A stretch of 64,000 bases of DNA. Origin: Nitrosopumilus sp. b3. Its GTDB lineage: Archaea; Thermoproteota; Nitrososphaeria; Nitrososphaerales; Nitrosopumilaceae. Below the pieces are notes generated by a model. The model worked only from the letters and a program-made list of their open reading frames with translations. It was not told where the DNA came from and did no database searches. The stretch covers positions 1-64,000 of the forward strand of contig NZ_MU078695.1 in NCBI RefSeq assembly GCF_014078525.1, read 5' to 3'. The position numbers were made by a program, and so were the translations under genes. This document shows, piece by piece, positions 46,909-55,053 of this stretch (positions are counted from its first letter, which is position 1; each line of letters opens with the position of its first letter).

Positions 46909-47020
46909 GGCCAAATCACTTTCTTTCTTTTAAATTGTAAATTTTGTGATTTTATTGACGACATGTTGTGAAGATGCGTTGTTTTATCAGGGTTAAATAG
47001 AAAAATCACTTACAGAGAAC

Positions 47021-47350
47021 ATGGTAAAGCAGATTAGCTTGGATGCATGGCAGATTCAGCAGCTATCAGATCTGTTAGAAAAGGGTTCAAACATTGTTGC
47101 AAAAACAAACAGACCAATAGTTCTGTATAGGCAGACTCTGGAAGAAGAGGATGAGTCATATGAAGAAATTGTCTGTACTCTTACCAAAGGATATGTTATC
47201 GAGCAGATGGTGACATCAGGTGGCGTTTTAGTTCCAAGCTTTCATCAGCAGTTTGTATTTACAATCCAAGAGTATCCTGAGGAATTATTGCGAAAGAGCA
47301 AAGATCGCTTTTTGGAAATGATTGATTTTCTTGATGAGCAATTAAAATAG
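47021..47350 (+). CDS. Hypothetical protein
   Basis: This 109-aa protein reads MVKQISLDAWQIQQLSDLLE, then a beta-rich middle with QTLEEEDESYEEIV and a helical end (RFLEMIDFLDEQLK). No domain recognised. Soluble. It is 41 bases upstream of sucC and may be co-transcribed with it. Confidence 0.55.
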   Translation: MVKQISLDAWQIQQLSDLLEKGSNIVAKTNRPIVLYRQTLEEEDESYEEIVCTLTKGYVIEQMVTSGGVLVPSFHQQFVFTIQEYPEELLRKSKDRFLEMIDFLDEQLK

Positions 47351-47390
47351 CATCATAGTTAATAAAGACCGTAAAATTCACAATGCTTGC

Positions 47391-48497
47391 ATGCAATTAC
47401 TAGAATTTCAGGCAAAGGAATTATTTCGTGAATACGGGATTAACCTACTAAAGAGCATATCATCTACAAATATCGAAGATGGTAGAAAGCATGCAAAAGA
47501 ATTAGGCTATCCATTTGTTATTAAAATTCAGGTGCCAGTTGGAGGAAGAGGAAAAGCTGGCGGAATTCAAAAATGTCAAAATGACGATGAATTTGAATTA
47601 AAATACCCACAAGTAATGGACTTGACAATCAAAGGAGAAAAAGCAAGAGCAATTCTGCTTGAAAAAATGGCGGATATTAAAAAAGAGTTGTATCTGTCAC
47701 TGTTTTTGAATCGTTCAAAAAGATGCTACACAATCATTGCTTCTGCAGAAGGCGGTGTAGAGATTGAATCAGTCAAAAATCAGATTATCAAAGAAGTTGG
47801 ACTAGGATATGTTTCAGATGAACTTGCAAAAGAAGTTGCAAAGGAGATGGGATTGGAAGGAAATACTGCAGAACAATTTGTAGATACTTTGAAAAAATTA
47901 TCAAAACTTACTATTGAAAAAGAGGCCGAGTTGGTAGAAATCAACCCACTTGCAATCATGCAAGACGATACAATCATGGCACTTGATGGCAAATTTGTAA
48001 CAGACGATAACAGTAACTTTAGACATCCAGAACTACAAAAATATCAAGAGAAAACAGAGATTGAAGAGCAAGCAGAAAAAAGTGGATTTTCATTAGTGGA
48101 GTTGGATGGAGATATCGCAGTGGTAGGTAATGGGGCAGGATTGGTAATGTCAACCCTAGATATGTTATCAGATAATGGTGGAAAGCCAGCATGTTTCTTA
48201 GATGTAGGTGGCGGTGCAACGACCGAATCAGTGTATGAAGCATTAACTTTGATTAGCAAGTTAGATAGAGTAAAAGGAATTCTAGTAAATCTCTACGGAG
48301 GAATTGTAAAAACAACTGTAGTAGCTGAAGCATTTCTAAAAGCATATGAAGATAATTTAATTGACTTGCCAGTATTTGCAAGATTAAAGGGAACAGAGTC
48401 AGATAAAGCAAAAGAAATGTTGAAAGGTTCTAGAACCAAAATTTTCGATTCTGTTGAAGAGGCCATCAACGCTGCAGTAATGGGAGTAAAGAAATGA
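47391..48497 (+). CDS. sucC: Succinyl-CoA ligase, beta subunit
   Basis: This 368-aa ADP-forming ATP-grasp subunit has IKIQVPVGGRGKAGGI, LVEINPLAI, the CoA-ligase core DVGGGATTESVYEA and VNLYGGIVKTTVVAEA. It works with the alpha subunit just downstream, interconverting succinate and succinyl-CoA. The stop overlaps sucD (ATGA) and the pair is translated together. Related acyl-CoA synthetases exist, so the succinate specificity is from family knowledge. Confidence 0.92.
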   Translation: MQLLEFQAKELFREYGINLLKSISSTNIEDGRKHAKELGYPFVIKIQVPVGGRGKAGGIQKCQNDDEFELKYPQVMDLTIKGEKARAILLEKMADIKKELYLSLFLNRSKRCYTIIASAEGGVEIESVKNQIIKEVGLGYVSDELAKEVAKEMGLEGNTAEQFVDTLKKLSKLTIEKEAELVEINPLAIMQDDTIMALDGKFVTDDNSNFRHPELQKYQEKTEIEEQAEKSGFSLVELDGDIAVVGNGAGLVMSTLDMLSDNGGKPACFLDVGGGATTESVYEALTLISKLDRVKGILVNLYGGIVKTTVVAEAFLKAYEDNLIDLPVFARLKGTESDKAKEMLKGSRTKIFDSVEEAINAAVMGVKK

Positions 48498-49411
48498 CAG
48501 ATATTTTTGAAATATTAAAAGGTAAACCTGGAGAATCAGATTATGAAAATAAAGGAGTGATAGTTCAAGGAATTACAGGATCATATGGATCATTGCATGC
48601 AGGAAAAATGTTAGAGTATGGAACCAACATAGTAGCTGGTGTTACTCCAGGAAAAGGAGACCAAACATGGAATGAGAGCGTACCAATTTACAATACCATG
48701 CAAGAGGCAGTTGATGCTACCAATGCAAAAATCTCAATCATTTTTGTTCCAGCAAAATTCTTTCTATCAGCTGCAAAAGAAGCATTAGAGGCAGGAATTA
48801 AACTGCTAGTTGCAATTCCAGAGCATGTCCCCATCAGAGACACTATGGAGACATTAGAGCTTGCAAATAAAAAAGGAGCAATAGTAATCGGACCCAATAC
48901 TCCGGGAATAATGATTCCAGAATTGATCAAAATAGGAATTATGCCACCAATGCCCTTCAAGGCAGGGAAAATTGCAGTCTTGTCAAAAAGTGGAACATTA
49001 CTCTATGAAATTTCAGATGCACTAACCAATGCAGGATTTGGTCAATCAATTACAATTGGTATTGGAGGAGATCCAATTAACGGAACAAGACTAATTGATG
49101 CATTTGAGATGGTAAAGGACATTCCAGATTTGGAAGGAATTGTAGTTGTCGGAGAAATAGGCGGAGATTCTGAAGAAATGTTGGCACAAAGAATTATTGA
49201 TAGTGGATTTAACAAGCCTACCGTAGCATACATCGCAGGGAGAGCAGCACCCAAAGAAAAGAGAATGGGGCATGCCGGTGCAATTGTAATGGGCAATTAT
49301 GGCTCTGCAGAATCTAAAATTTCAATGTTTAACAAGGCAAATGTCCCTGTAGCAAAAAGACCCGCAGAAGTACCAGTGCTATTAGCTGGAAAAATGGACA
49401 AATCCGATTAG
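48494..49411 (+). CDS. sucD: Succinyl-CoA ligase, alpha subunit
   Basis: This 305-aa subunit has the CoA-binding Rossmann domain (GVIVQGITGSYGSLHAGKMLEYG split by turns, TPGKGDQTW), the signature GPNTPGIMIP and the phospho-histidine in MGHAGAIVMGNYGSAESK. It forms a complex with SucC. The length is normal. rpl40e follows 31 bases later. Confidence 0.94.
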   Translation: MTDIFEILKGKPGESDYENKGVIVQGITGSYGSLHAGKMLEYGTNIVAGVTPGKGDQTWNESVPIYNTMQEAVDATNAKISIIFVPAKFFLSAAKEALEAGIKLLVAIPEHVPIRDTMETLELANKKGAIVIGPNTPGIMIPELIKIGIMPPMPFKAGKIAVLSKSGTLLYEISDALTNAGFGQSITIGIGGDPINGTRLIDAFEMVKDIPDLEGIVVVGEIGGDSEEMLAQRIIDSGFNKPTVAYIAGRAAPKEKRMGHAGAIVMGNYGSAESKISMFNKANVPVAKRPAEVPVLLAGKMDKSD

Positions 49412-49442
49412 AATAAAAGAGAGAGATTCAGGAGTCAATTAA

Positions 49443-49610
49443 ATGCCTATCACTGACCCAGAAAAGAAACGAATTGCCCAACAAGCACGACTTGTAATGA
49501 GAATTTGCTTCAAATGTGGATGTAGAAATGACATTGGTGCATCACGATGCAGAAAATGTAGAAACCCATACTTGAGATTAAAGAACAGAAACTTGGGCGT
49601 TAAAAAGTAG
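49443..49610 (+). CDS. rpl40e: Large ribosomal subunit protein L40e
   Basis: A 55-aa ORF reads MPITDPEKKRIAQQARLVMR followed by C-x2-C and C-x2-C zinc ligands (ICFKCGCRN, SRCRKCR) and a basic end. This is archaeal L40e, without the ubiquitin fusion of eukaryotes. It lies 31 bases after sucD. Confidence 0.92.
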   Translation: MPITDPEKKRIAQQARLVMRICFKCGCRNDIGASRCRKCRNPYLRLKNRNLGVKK

Positions 49611-49612
49611 AA

Positions 49613-49861
49613 TTAAAAATTCATCAATCTTTGTCTATAATTTACAATTGCAGATTTTAATTCATTATGATATTTTATTATGAATGATTTTGCAGATTCA
49701 GGATTTTCTAAATCTTCTAAAAATAATTGAAGATCATCAGGTAATTGTTCATTCATCTGGTAAAGAACTTTGGCAGATTCCACATATTGCCCCAAATTTT
49801 CAGCATACTCGTATGCTAATTTCATCCTATCAATTAGTGCATCAAATTCTTGCAGAGACAT
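49613..49861 (-). CDS. Hypothetical helical protein
   Basis: This 82-aa protein (MSLQEFDALIDRMKLAYEYA, SAKVLYQMNEQLPDDLQLFLEDL) is all-helical and of unknown function. It lies tail to tail with rpl40e. No RBS of note. Confidence 0.5.
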   Translation of the reverse strand: MSLQEFDALIDRMKLAYEYAENLGQYVESAKVLYQMNEQLPDDLQLFLEDLENPESAKSFIIKYHNELKSAIVNYRQRLMNF

Positions 49862-49956
49862 GAAAATATTTTCCAGAATTAGTAGAAAAGGTCAAGGTAA
49901 TAACAGTATAATCAGTTGACCTAAAGACAAAAAAGTCCTATTTTAGAAGAATCGTT

Positions 49957-50054
49957 GGACCGGTCGTCTAGTTTGGTTTGGATGACGCACTCACACTGCG
50001 TAAGGGAATAATTCCCCGCAAGGGTCGTGGGTTCAAATCCCATCCGGTCCACCA
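49957..50054 (+). tRNA. tRNA-Val (anticodon CAC) with CCA end and one intron
   Basis: The acceptor stem is GGACCGG/CCGGTCC with A73 and encoded CCA. The D-arm (GTCT...GGAT), anticodon stem ACGCA/TGCGT around loop CTCACAC (anticodon CAC) and T-arm GTGGG-TTCAAAT-CCCAT are complete. The variable region is 25 bases instead of five; removing 20 bases (50003-50022) leaves AGGTC, the usual loop. Host of the integrated element; the integrase lies immediately downstream. Confidence 0.9.
50003..50022 (+). other. 20-nt non-canonical tRNA intron
   Basis: The intron follows A44 of the tRNA. Its own hairpin (GGGAA/TTCCC, loop TAA) stacks on TGCG/CGCA formed between the anticodon stem and the intron's 3' part, leaving a three-base TAA bulge, the core of a relaxed bulge-helix motif. 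Cleavage after TA and after AG restores a normal variable loop. Seen in sequence; splicing is inferred. Confidence 0.75.
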
Positions 50055-50059
50055 CCACT

Positions 50060-50078
50060 GTGGCTTCAAATCCCTTTC
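50060..50078. repeat. T-arm-like partial duplicate next to tRNA-Val
   Basis: GTGGCTTCAAATCCCTTTC matches the tRNA T-arm GTGGGTTCAAATCCCATCC (50027-50045) at 16 of 19 positions, 33 bases downstream. It overlaps the end of the integrase tail. It could be part of a bipartite attachment site or an old insertion scar. Confidence 0.45.
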
Positions 50079-50191
50079 TGACAATTCTCCAAAACAACTT
50101 TGCCGTTAGGCAATGTTCCAACAAATTTCCAACCCTCTAAAATGAACTGTTCTACTTCCTCACTTGCAACTACTCTTTGGCTTGGCTTGTT
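50066..50191 (-). pseudogene. Integrase C-terminal tail in a shifted frame
   Basis: This stretch, open from stop to stop, encodes 41 residues containing VVASEEVEQF, ILEGWKFVGTLPNGKVVLEN. It has no start codon. The E-E-V-E-x-F-x-x-x-G-W-x-F-V-x-x-L-x-N-G-K-V-V pattern resembles the short tail found in other archaeal integrases. It overlaps the integrase's end in the -1 frame, so an indel, programmed shift or sequencing error has cut it off. Confidence 0.55.
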
Positions 50192-51450
50192 TTACCGATG
50201 TTCAGAGTCTGAAGCATCTCTAGTACCTTACCAAGTTCTTCCGGCGTTGCGTTTTGTATTGCGTCTTGTGCTTCTTCTTTTTGTTGTAGAATTGGATCTT
50301 CTTTTGTGATTTCAAGATCAAGAAATTCTTCAGAGCGTTTGAAAGACTCTCTCATTTCTTTGATGAGAATTTCTGGAAGAATTCCTTTGTTTGTCGTGTA
50401 CTTTGCTTCTATGGTTCCTTTGTGTCCCATGAAAAATGCACGAAAGTCATGTGCAATCTTTCCTTTGGATTCTGCAATGAGTAACTCTGTGTCAAAGTAT
50501 GCTCGTAGAACATATGGACGCCACTTGAATCTCGGACGGAATGTCTCTCGTATTACGCTGCTTACCTGTCTTGTTGGCAAGAATGGTTTGTTCTTGTTGT
50601 TTCCTCTGTTTGTCTTGTAGACATAGTCAGGCGCAACAACAGGAGAATCACCGTGCAGTGGTTCACCGGATGCAAGCCTGTCATTGAGGTATGCAAGAAG
50701 TTTCTTTGTTCCTGACGATGTCGAGAACGTAAAGTATTGGTGTCTTGCCTTTGAAAGTTCTCGTCTTACGATGATTCTGTTTGGAGCATTGATGCACTTT
50801 GCAACTCCTTGATGAATCACAATGTCTGGCAAGTCTTTGATTCTCAGTCCGTCTGTTCCGTCGTGATTTCCAATCACTTCAGGACGAACGCCAGACTTTG
50901 CCATGAGAGATATCATCACAGATGCACGCAGTGTTGCTCTGCTTAGAATTTCTGACATTTCTTCTGCGTTTGGAACTCTCTCGTTTTGCAGTGTTGGAGT
51001 GTAGTCTTGATTTCGAATCTTCAGTTTCCTTCTAATGTCTACGTCAAACTCACGCAACCAAGATTTTACAGATTTTACAAAATCTTCGATGTATCCTGGT
51101 GCATAGTCTTTTTCTTCCATCCATGTAATGTGGTCCTCTAGAAGATTAGTTACTGTTCTCAGGTCTTTCATTCCAAGTTCTGCAAGTTCCATAGGAGTAA
51201 TCTCATGGATTTCACAGAACTTGTCCAGTCTTCTAACTCGTACATCGGCGGTTAGCGGACTTCCTCTTGCAAGGTTGTCGTACCATCTCTTGACGTCAGG
51301 GTTTGCAAGCATTCGTTGTTTTCTTGAAATCTTTTGTTGTTTGGCAGTGTTGTTCGTTGTTACTAGTTTCTGTTTTCCCATATCGGTCTGCCTCTCGGCG
51401 ACTTCATCTTGTGGAATGTTACGTGAATCTAGTATTTGATCTTTGATCAA
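50170..51450 (-). CDS. Tyrosine recombinase (integrase)
   Basis: This 426-aa integrase has an N-terminal SAM-like domain (about 60-175) and a catalytic domain. Catalytic Arg lies in KSGVRPEVIG; YVLRAYFDTELL carries the second Arg, with Tyr where His is usual; the nucleophile Tyr is in GHKGTIEAKYTTNKG. It should catalyse integration and excision at the tRNA-Val gene beside it. It starts at TTG 51450, just after the upstream gene's stop. The frame ends early; its likely tail follows in another frame. Confidence 0.88.
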   Translation of the reverse strand: MIKDQILDSRNIPQDEVAERQTDMGKQKLVTTNNTAKQQKISRKQRMLANPDVKRWYDNLARGSPLTADVRVRRLDKFCEIHEITPMELAELGMKDLRTVTNLLEDHITWMEEKDYAPGYIEDFVKSVKSWLREFDVDIRRKLKIRNQDYTPTLQNERVPNAEEMSEILSRATLRASVMISLMAKSGVRPEVIGNHDGTDGLRIKDLPDIVIHQGVAKCINAPNRIIVRRELSKARHQYFTFSTSSGTKKLLAYLNDRLASGEPLHGDSPVVAPDYVYKTNRGNNKNKPFLPTRQVSSVIRETFRPRFKWRPYVLRAYFDTELLIAESKGKIAHDFRAFFMGHKGTIEAKYTTNKGILPEILIKEMRESFKRSEEFLDLEITKEDPILQQKEEAQDAIQNATPEELGKVLEMLQTLNIGKTSQAKE

Positions 51451-51452
51451 AC

Positions 51453-52001
51453 TCAGAATCCAACCTCAGAGTCACTTTTTCTTTGTGGCAAGGTGTCAGG
51501 AATCACTTCTGTCACTTCATTTAGAAAATTCTGTGTGTCCAGTAATTCCTCGGATATCTCGTTGTCTAGTTTGTCAAGGTCGTAGTTGATCTGCGAAATG
51601 TCATCATCCATTGAAAGCATCTTTTCAGTAAACTCTGCAACTCCCATGTCCTGATTCTGTTGTATCGCTTCAGTTACTTCCTTGGCATTATCATAAACTT
51701 CTTGGGAGACTTCTTGTCTTTCTTTCATCTCTTCCATGACTCGGTTGAAAAGAGAGTCCTGAAAGTCATCCAGATTTTGTTTTGAGAAACTTTCCTGCAC
51801 GGGGTTTGTTTTGTAGTGAGGCTCTGTGTCTCTAAAGTGTGACATGTGGTGCTCGTTCTTTTCGAGTTCCTGTCTTAGTTTTCTGTGATATTCGTCTTCT
51901 TGTTGCGGAAATACTCGATAGTGTTCCATGTAGTCCTTTGTTGGAATGTATCCTCCTCTTTTGATAGGAGGGCCAAAGAATTTCTTCCGTTTGTAGGACA
52001 A
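51453..52001 (-). CDS. Element coiled-coil hypothetical protein
   Basis: This 182-aa protein has a basic, proline- and tyrosine-rich start (SYKRKKFFGPPIKRGGYIP) and then a long acidic coiled coil (RVMEERQ-type heptads, DDISQINYDLDKLDNEI). Function unknown. It begins with a TTG directly after the stop of the HerA-like gene, with GGGAG about 10 bases upstream, so coupling is likely. It may be a partner of the ATPase. Confidence 0.6.
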   Translation of the reverse strand: MSYKRKKFFGPPIKRGGYIPTKDYMEHYRVFPQQEDEYHRKLRQELEKNEHHMSHFRDTEPHYKTNPVQESFSKQNLDDFQDSLFNRVMEEMKERQEVSQEVYDNAKEVTEAIQQNQDMGVAEFTEKMLSMDDDISQINYDLDKLDNEISEELLDTQNFLNEVTEVIPDTLPQRKSDSEVGF

Positions 52002-54191
52002 CTACTTGGTTTCTCCCTTGTTTCTGTCCCAATTCTGGTCTGTGTCATCTTCAGGCACAGAACTACTTTGATTATCTTCGTTTCTGGTCGATTCTGAGCC
52101 ACTTACTCTATCTCTTTTCATATCTCTTAGAATTTTTACATAATCTCTGGCCAATCCAATCCAAATCTTATCGTCTGAAACATCAAGACTTTCAATCTTG
52201 GACTTTATTTTCTCAAGATGGTTTTCATCGGTGTACAACAGCACAAGTTCATCTACCAATCCGTCAGCAAGCACTGACACTTTTGACTCTACGTCAGAAG
52301 TTGATTTTTCAATTTCCACTGCAATTCTTTTTTCTCCTTCTGCATAGACATCCACTCTTCTTTTCTCAGATACTTTGAACTCGCTTCTTGCAACATAACC
52401 AAGGTCTTTAAGTCCGATGTATATCAAAAACTGCAAGTACCTGTGTTCGTATGACGGCATCTGGTTGAACAGATTCCAGAATGCAATACGCGAAGGGTTT
52501 TTTCCAAGACTCTTCAAAAGCATCAAAGCCTTTCTTGTTAAAATGAAGTGAAGTTCTTCTCGTTCTATTTTGAATCGGACAAACTCCACAAGGCCTCTAG
52601 ACTTTAGCTGTGACTTTGCAATCTTCATTCTTTCAGGAGAAAGATCTAACGACGTTGTGATCTTCTTTTGAAAATCCCAAGGATGTTCTAACAAGTGGTT
52701 CAAAACAAGCCAAGCGTCTTTTCCAACTTCTGGAGTAGTTGCTTTTTTCTTGTCAACGTGTGCAAGAAACATTCTTGATTCAAGTTCTCTGCGTTCTGAT
52801 TCCAGTTTGTCTATGAACGGTTTGGACCTAGAGATTATTTCGGCTTCTGCAACCAGTCCGCCTTTGTCCATCATCGGAGATTTTAGAACAAATGCGTCAG
52901 TTCTTCCAAGGACCTTGCAGCACCACGTTCCTTTCTGCAACTTTCCCAATACTTTGGAATCATCTATGTCCATACCCAATGACGAACCTAAATTCTGTCT
53001 CTGTTCATAATCGGGAATGTTTCCAATCATCATAGTTCCAGAGTTGTCTTTGAATGCGCCAAGCAGAAGGTGGCTCATCTGTGTTGCACCCAATATAGAC
53101 AGGCCAAATTCACGGCCCATACTGACAAAAGTGCTCATAGGTGGGGCCGACTTTTCTATCGATACTGAACTCAGTTCTTGTCTGGACATAACATGGTGCG
53201 CCTCGTCTAGGATAACCATTGTAAAGTAGTCGTTCATGCTTGTGTCGTAGGTAAACTTCCGGTTGAATCTCTCCTGCGAGAACAGCCTTCTGTAGAACTC
53301 CCACATCAGAATTGCCTGAATGAGAATGCTGGAATCCTCAAACAATAGAGGAAATGTTCTGATGATCACTCTGCTCCGAAATAATTTAGAAATGTCCCAT
53401 CCGAAAGGACAGTTGAATACCGAGTCGAATGTTGTGTTGATTGCCTTCAGTCTGTTCTTTGCAGTCGCAGTGTAGTCGTCTCTCTTGCTCGAGCTTTCGT
53501 ACTTTGAATCAAGGAGGTCGATGACGTCTTGCAGTGTAAAGTTTCCGTTCTTTTCTTCGTCAAGTTCTTTCAGGTGTTCGATTATGTGGTTTGGCGTTGC
53601 AGTGTACAGGCCTGTCGAGTGGGAGCATATGTCAAGAAAGATTTTCCACCAGAGTTCTTTTGGCATTCCAGGCGGAACGTTTGTGAAAGGATTGAAACTC
53701 ATTTGGTTCCAGTCTATCACTGAAGTTGCATTATACATTGCTACGAGATTTTTGTAATCGTCTTTCACATCGAAAATAATCCAAAAGATATCGTTATTAG
53801 ACAACTCAGAAATGAATTTCAAAATCAAAGTAGACTTTCCTGTTCCTGCACGTCCAACTATCAGAACATTTTCAGAGAGATTGACTCTTGAAAGAAAAAA
53901 CTTGTGCATCTTCACGTCGCCAGACATCACGGTTCCTGTTTCGACAAACTTTTCATCTTCCGATTCTTCTCTGCTTGGAAACTTCATCACAGGAGTTTTT
54001 GACTTGAGCAGATGTGCTGCATATTTTGTTTCAACCAAATCAGAAATCCAGTTTTTTGTTATCTCGTTTTGCTCGTCGTTTGAATAGAGCATGGATTCCA
54101 GAAGGGATTCAATCGACTTTCTGTCGATGTCAGGAAGCACTGAGATCTTGTCTTTTATCTCGTCAAAATATTCAGAATCAGTTTCGCTCAC
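52002..54191 (-). CDS. HerA/VirB4-like ATPase with C-terminal PD-(D/E)XK-like domain
   Basis: This 729-aa protein contains a DNA-pumping-type ATPase: Walker A GRAGTGKST (113-121), Walker B MVILDEAHHVM (about 320) and sensor GATQMSHLL. A wHTH-like segment follows (about 510-570). Residues about 585-695 look like a restriction-endonuclease fold: RRVDVY (Asp614) and IAVEIEKS (Glu626, Glu628, Lys629). The C terminus is a charged tail. It may translocate and cut or process element DNA. It is a middle gene of the integrase operon. Confidence 0.75.
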   Translation of the reverse strand: MSETDSEYFDEIKDKISVLPDIDRKSIESLLESMLYSNDEQNEITKNWISDLVETKYAAHLLKSKTPVMKFPSREESEDEKFVETGTVMSGDVKMHKFFLSRVNLSENVLIVGRAGTGKSTLILKFISELSNNDIFWIIFDVKDDYKNLVAMYNATSVIDWNQMSFNPFTNVPPGMPKELWWKIFLDICSHSTGLYTATPNHIIEHLKELDEEKNGNFTLQDVIDLLDSKYESSSKRDDYTATAKNRLKAINTTFDSVFNCPFGWDISKLFRSRVIIRTFPLLFEDSSILIQAILMWEFYRRLFSQERFNRKFTYDTSMNDYFTMVILDEAHHVMSRQELSSVSIEKSAPPMSTFVSMGREFGLSILGATQMSHLLLGAFKDNSGTMMIGNIPDYEQRQNLGSSLGMDIDDSKVLGKLQKGTWCCKVLGRTDAFVLKSPMMDKGGLVAEAEIISRSKPFIDKLESERRELESRMFLAHVDKKKATTPEVGKDAWLVLNHLLEHPWDFQKKITTSLDLSPERMKIAKSQLKSRGLVEFVRFKIEREELHFILTRKALMLLKSLGKNPSRIAFWNLFNQMPSYEHRYLQFLIYIGLKDLGYVARSEFKVSEKRRVDVYAEGEKRIAVEIEKSTSDVESKVSVLADGLVDELVLLYTDENHLEKIKSKIESLDVSDDKIWIGLARDYVKILRDMKRDRVSGSESTRNEDNQSSSVPEDDTDQNWDRNKGETK

Positions 54192-54714
54192 GTCTTCTCA
54201 GCTCCCAGTTGAGATTTTCGACGTCCTTGTCTTTCGGATAGACTGTCCTGTATGCAGTCATAACATCTAGTCCGATATCAGTAATCTCCGTCCAGAAAAT
54301 TCGTTTCCTTTGGATGTATCCCAGTTCTACCAATTCTGAAACTGTCCTCTCAATTGCAGGTTTTGGCATGTGGGTGACTGAGTGAAGCCCACGCGTCCAA
54401 CTCACGCCTGAAAAGACAGAAACCAGAATCTTGAACTGCTGCTTAGAAAGAGGAATCTTCTCTTTTAGGCAGTCTACGCATATGTTCTTCTGCTCGAACC
54501 TCACAAAGCACTCTGAGCAGGTCTTGTGCTGCTGTTCCTGGCAGATTGTGACCTTGTCTTGTTCTACCTTGATTCCGCAGACGTCGCAGAAGACTTGATA
54601 TCGATTGCTGAACTGCCCTCCGTCTGTTTGAAACATTTCTGTTCCTCCAAGTTCTTTTTTGGGAGCAACAATCCATCTTTCTCCCATGAGAATACGGCCT
54701 TCGTCTTTACTCAT
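54178..54714 (-). CDS. Zinc-binding winged-helix protein
   Basis: This 178-aa protein has a cysteine-rich zinc domain (CDVCG, CQEQQHKTCSEC, CVDCLKEK; about residues 38-82), resembling a RING or double zinc ribbon, then a winged helix (LSKQQFKILVSVFSGVSW, AIERTVSELVELGYIQRKRI). The combination suggests a regulator or a DNA-binding partner of the ATPase. It overlaps both neighbours, by 8 and 14 bases. Confidence 0.65.
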   Translation of the reverse strand: MSKDEGRILMGERWIVAPKKELGGTEMFQTDGGQFSNRYQVFCDVCGIKVEQDKVTICQEQQHKTCSECFVRFEQKNICVDCLKEKIPLSKQQFKILVSVFSGVSWTRGLHSVTHMPKPAIERTVSELVELGYIQRKRIFWTEITDIGLDVMTAYRTVYPKDKDVENLNWELRRRERN

Positions 54715-54784
54715 CTTTAAGCATCTCCTCTTTTCGAATCCAGTTTCTTTTCATGTCATCTCTTTCAGAGTCTTCGAACTTCAT
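54707..54784 (-). CDS. 25-aa coupled micro-protein
   Basis: An ORF reading MKFEDSERDDMKRNWIRKEE, MLKDE fills the space between two longer genes. Its ATG overlaps the upstream stop (ATGA) and its end overlaps the start of the zinc/winged-helix gene. The exact fit into the chain suggests real translation. It is short and highly charged; function unknown. Confidence 0.5.
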   Translation of the reverse strand: MKFEDSERDDMKRNWIRKEEMLKDE

Positions 54785-55053
54785 CTCCAATCCTCCTTGT
54801 TGTATTCGTCTTCAATTCTTCCTCGGAGGTTTCTTTCAAATCGTGTTGGGTCTCTTCTTGTTTCAGTATCGTTCCATGTCGGTCGGACAGGACGTGGTTC
54901 ATCGGATTCAAGCCCCAGAAACAACGCTGAAAGTAGAAAGACAAGTGCACCTCCAAATGCAATCAACAACCAGAACATGAAGTCATAGACTACAGAAAGT
55001 GCTACTGCGATTGAAAAAATGCAAATGAAAAAAATAGTGGCGATGCTGCCCAT
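54781..55053 (-). CDS. Two-TM membrane protein
   Basis: This 90-aa protein has two hydrophobic helices (residues 3-22 and 25-48) and a charged C-terminal tail (RPVRPTWNDTETRRDPTRFE). It resembles small membrane parts of conjugation or secretion modules, but no specific family is recognised. Its ATG overlaps the upstream stop (TAATG). Confidence 0.6.
   Translation of the reverse strand: MGSIATIFFICIFSIAVALSVVYDFMFWLLIAFGGALVFLLSALFLGLESDEPRPVRPTWNDTETRRDPTRFERNLRGRIEDEYNKEDWR

Noticed and set aside
50001-50026. Long variable arm, making the tRNA a Leu or Ser type
   Set aside because: The anticodon stem and loop give CAC (Val), and removing 20 bases restores the normal AGGTC variable loop, so an intron explains it better.
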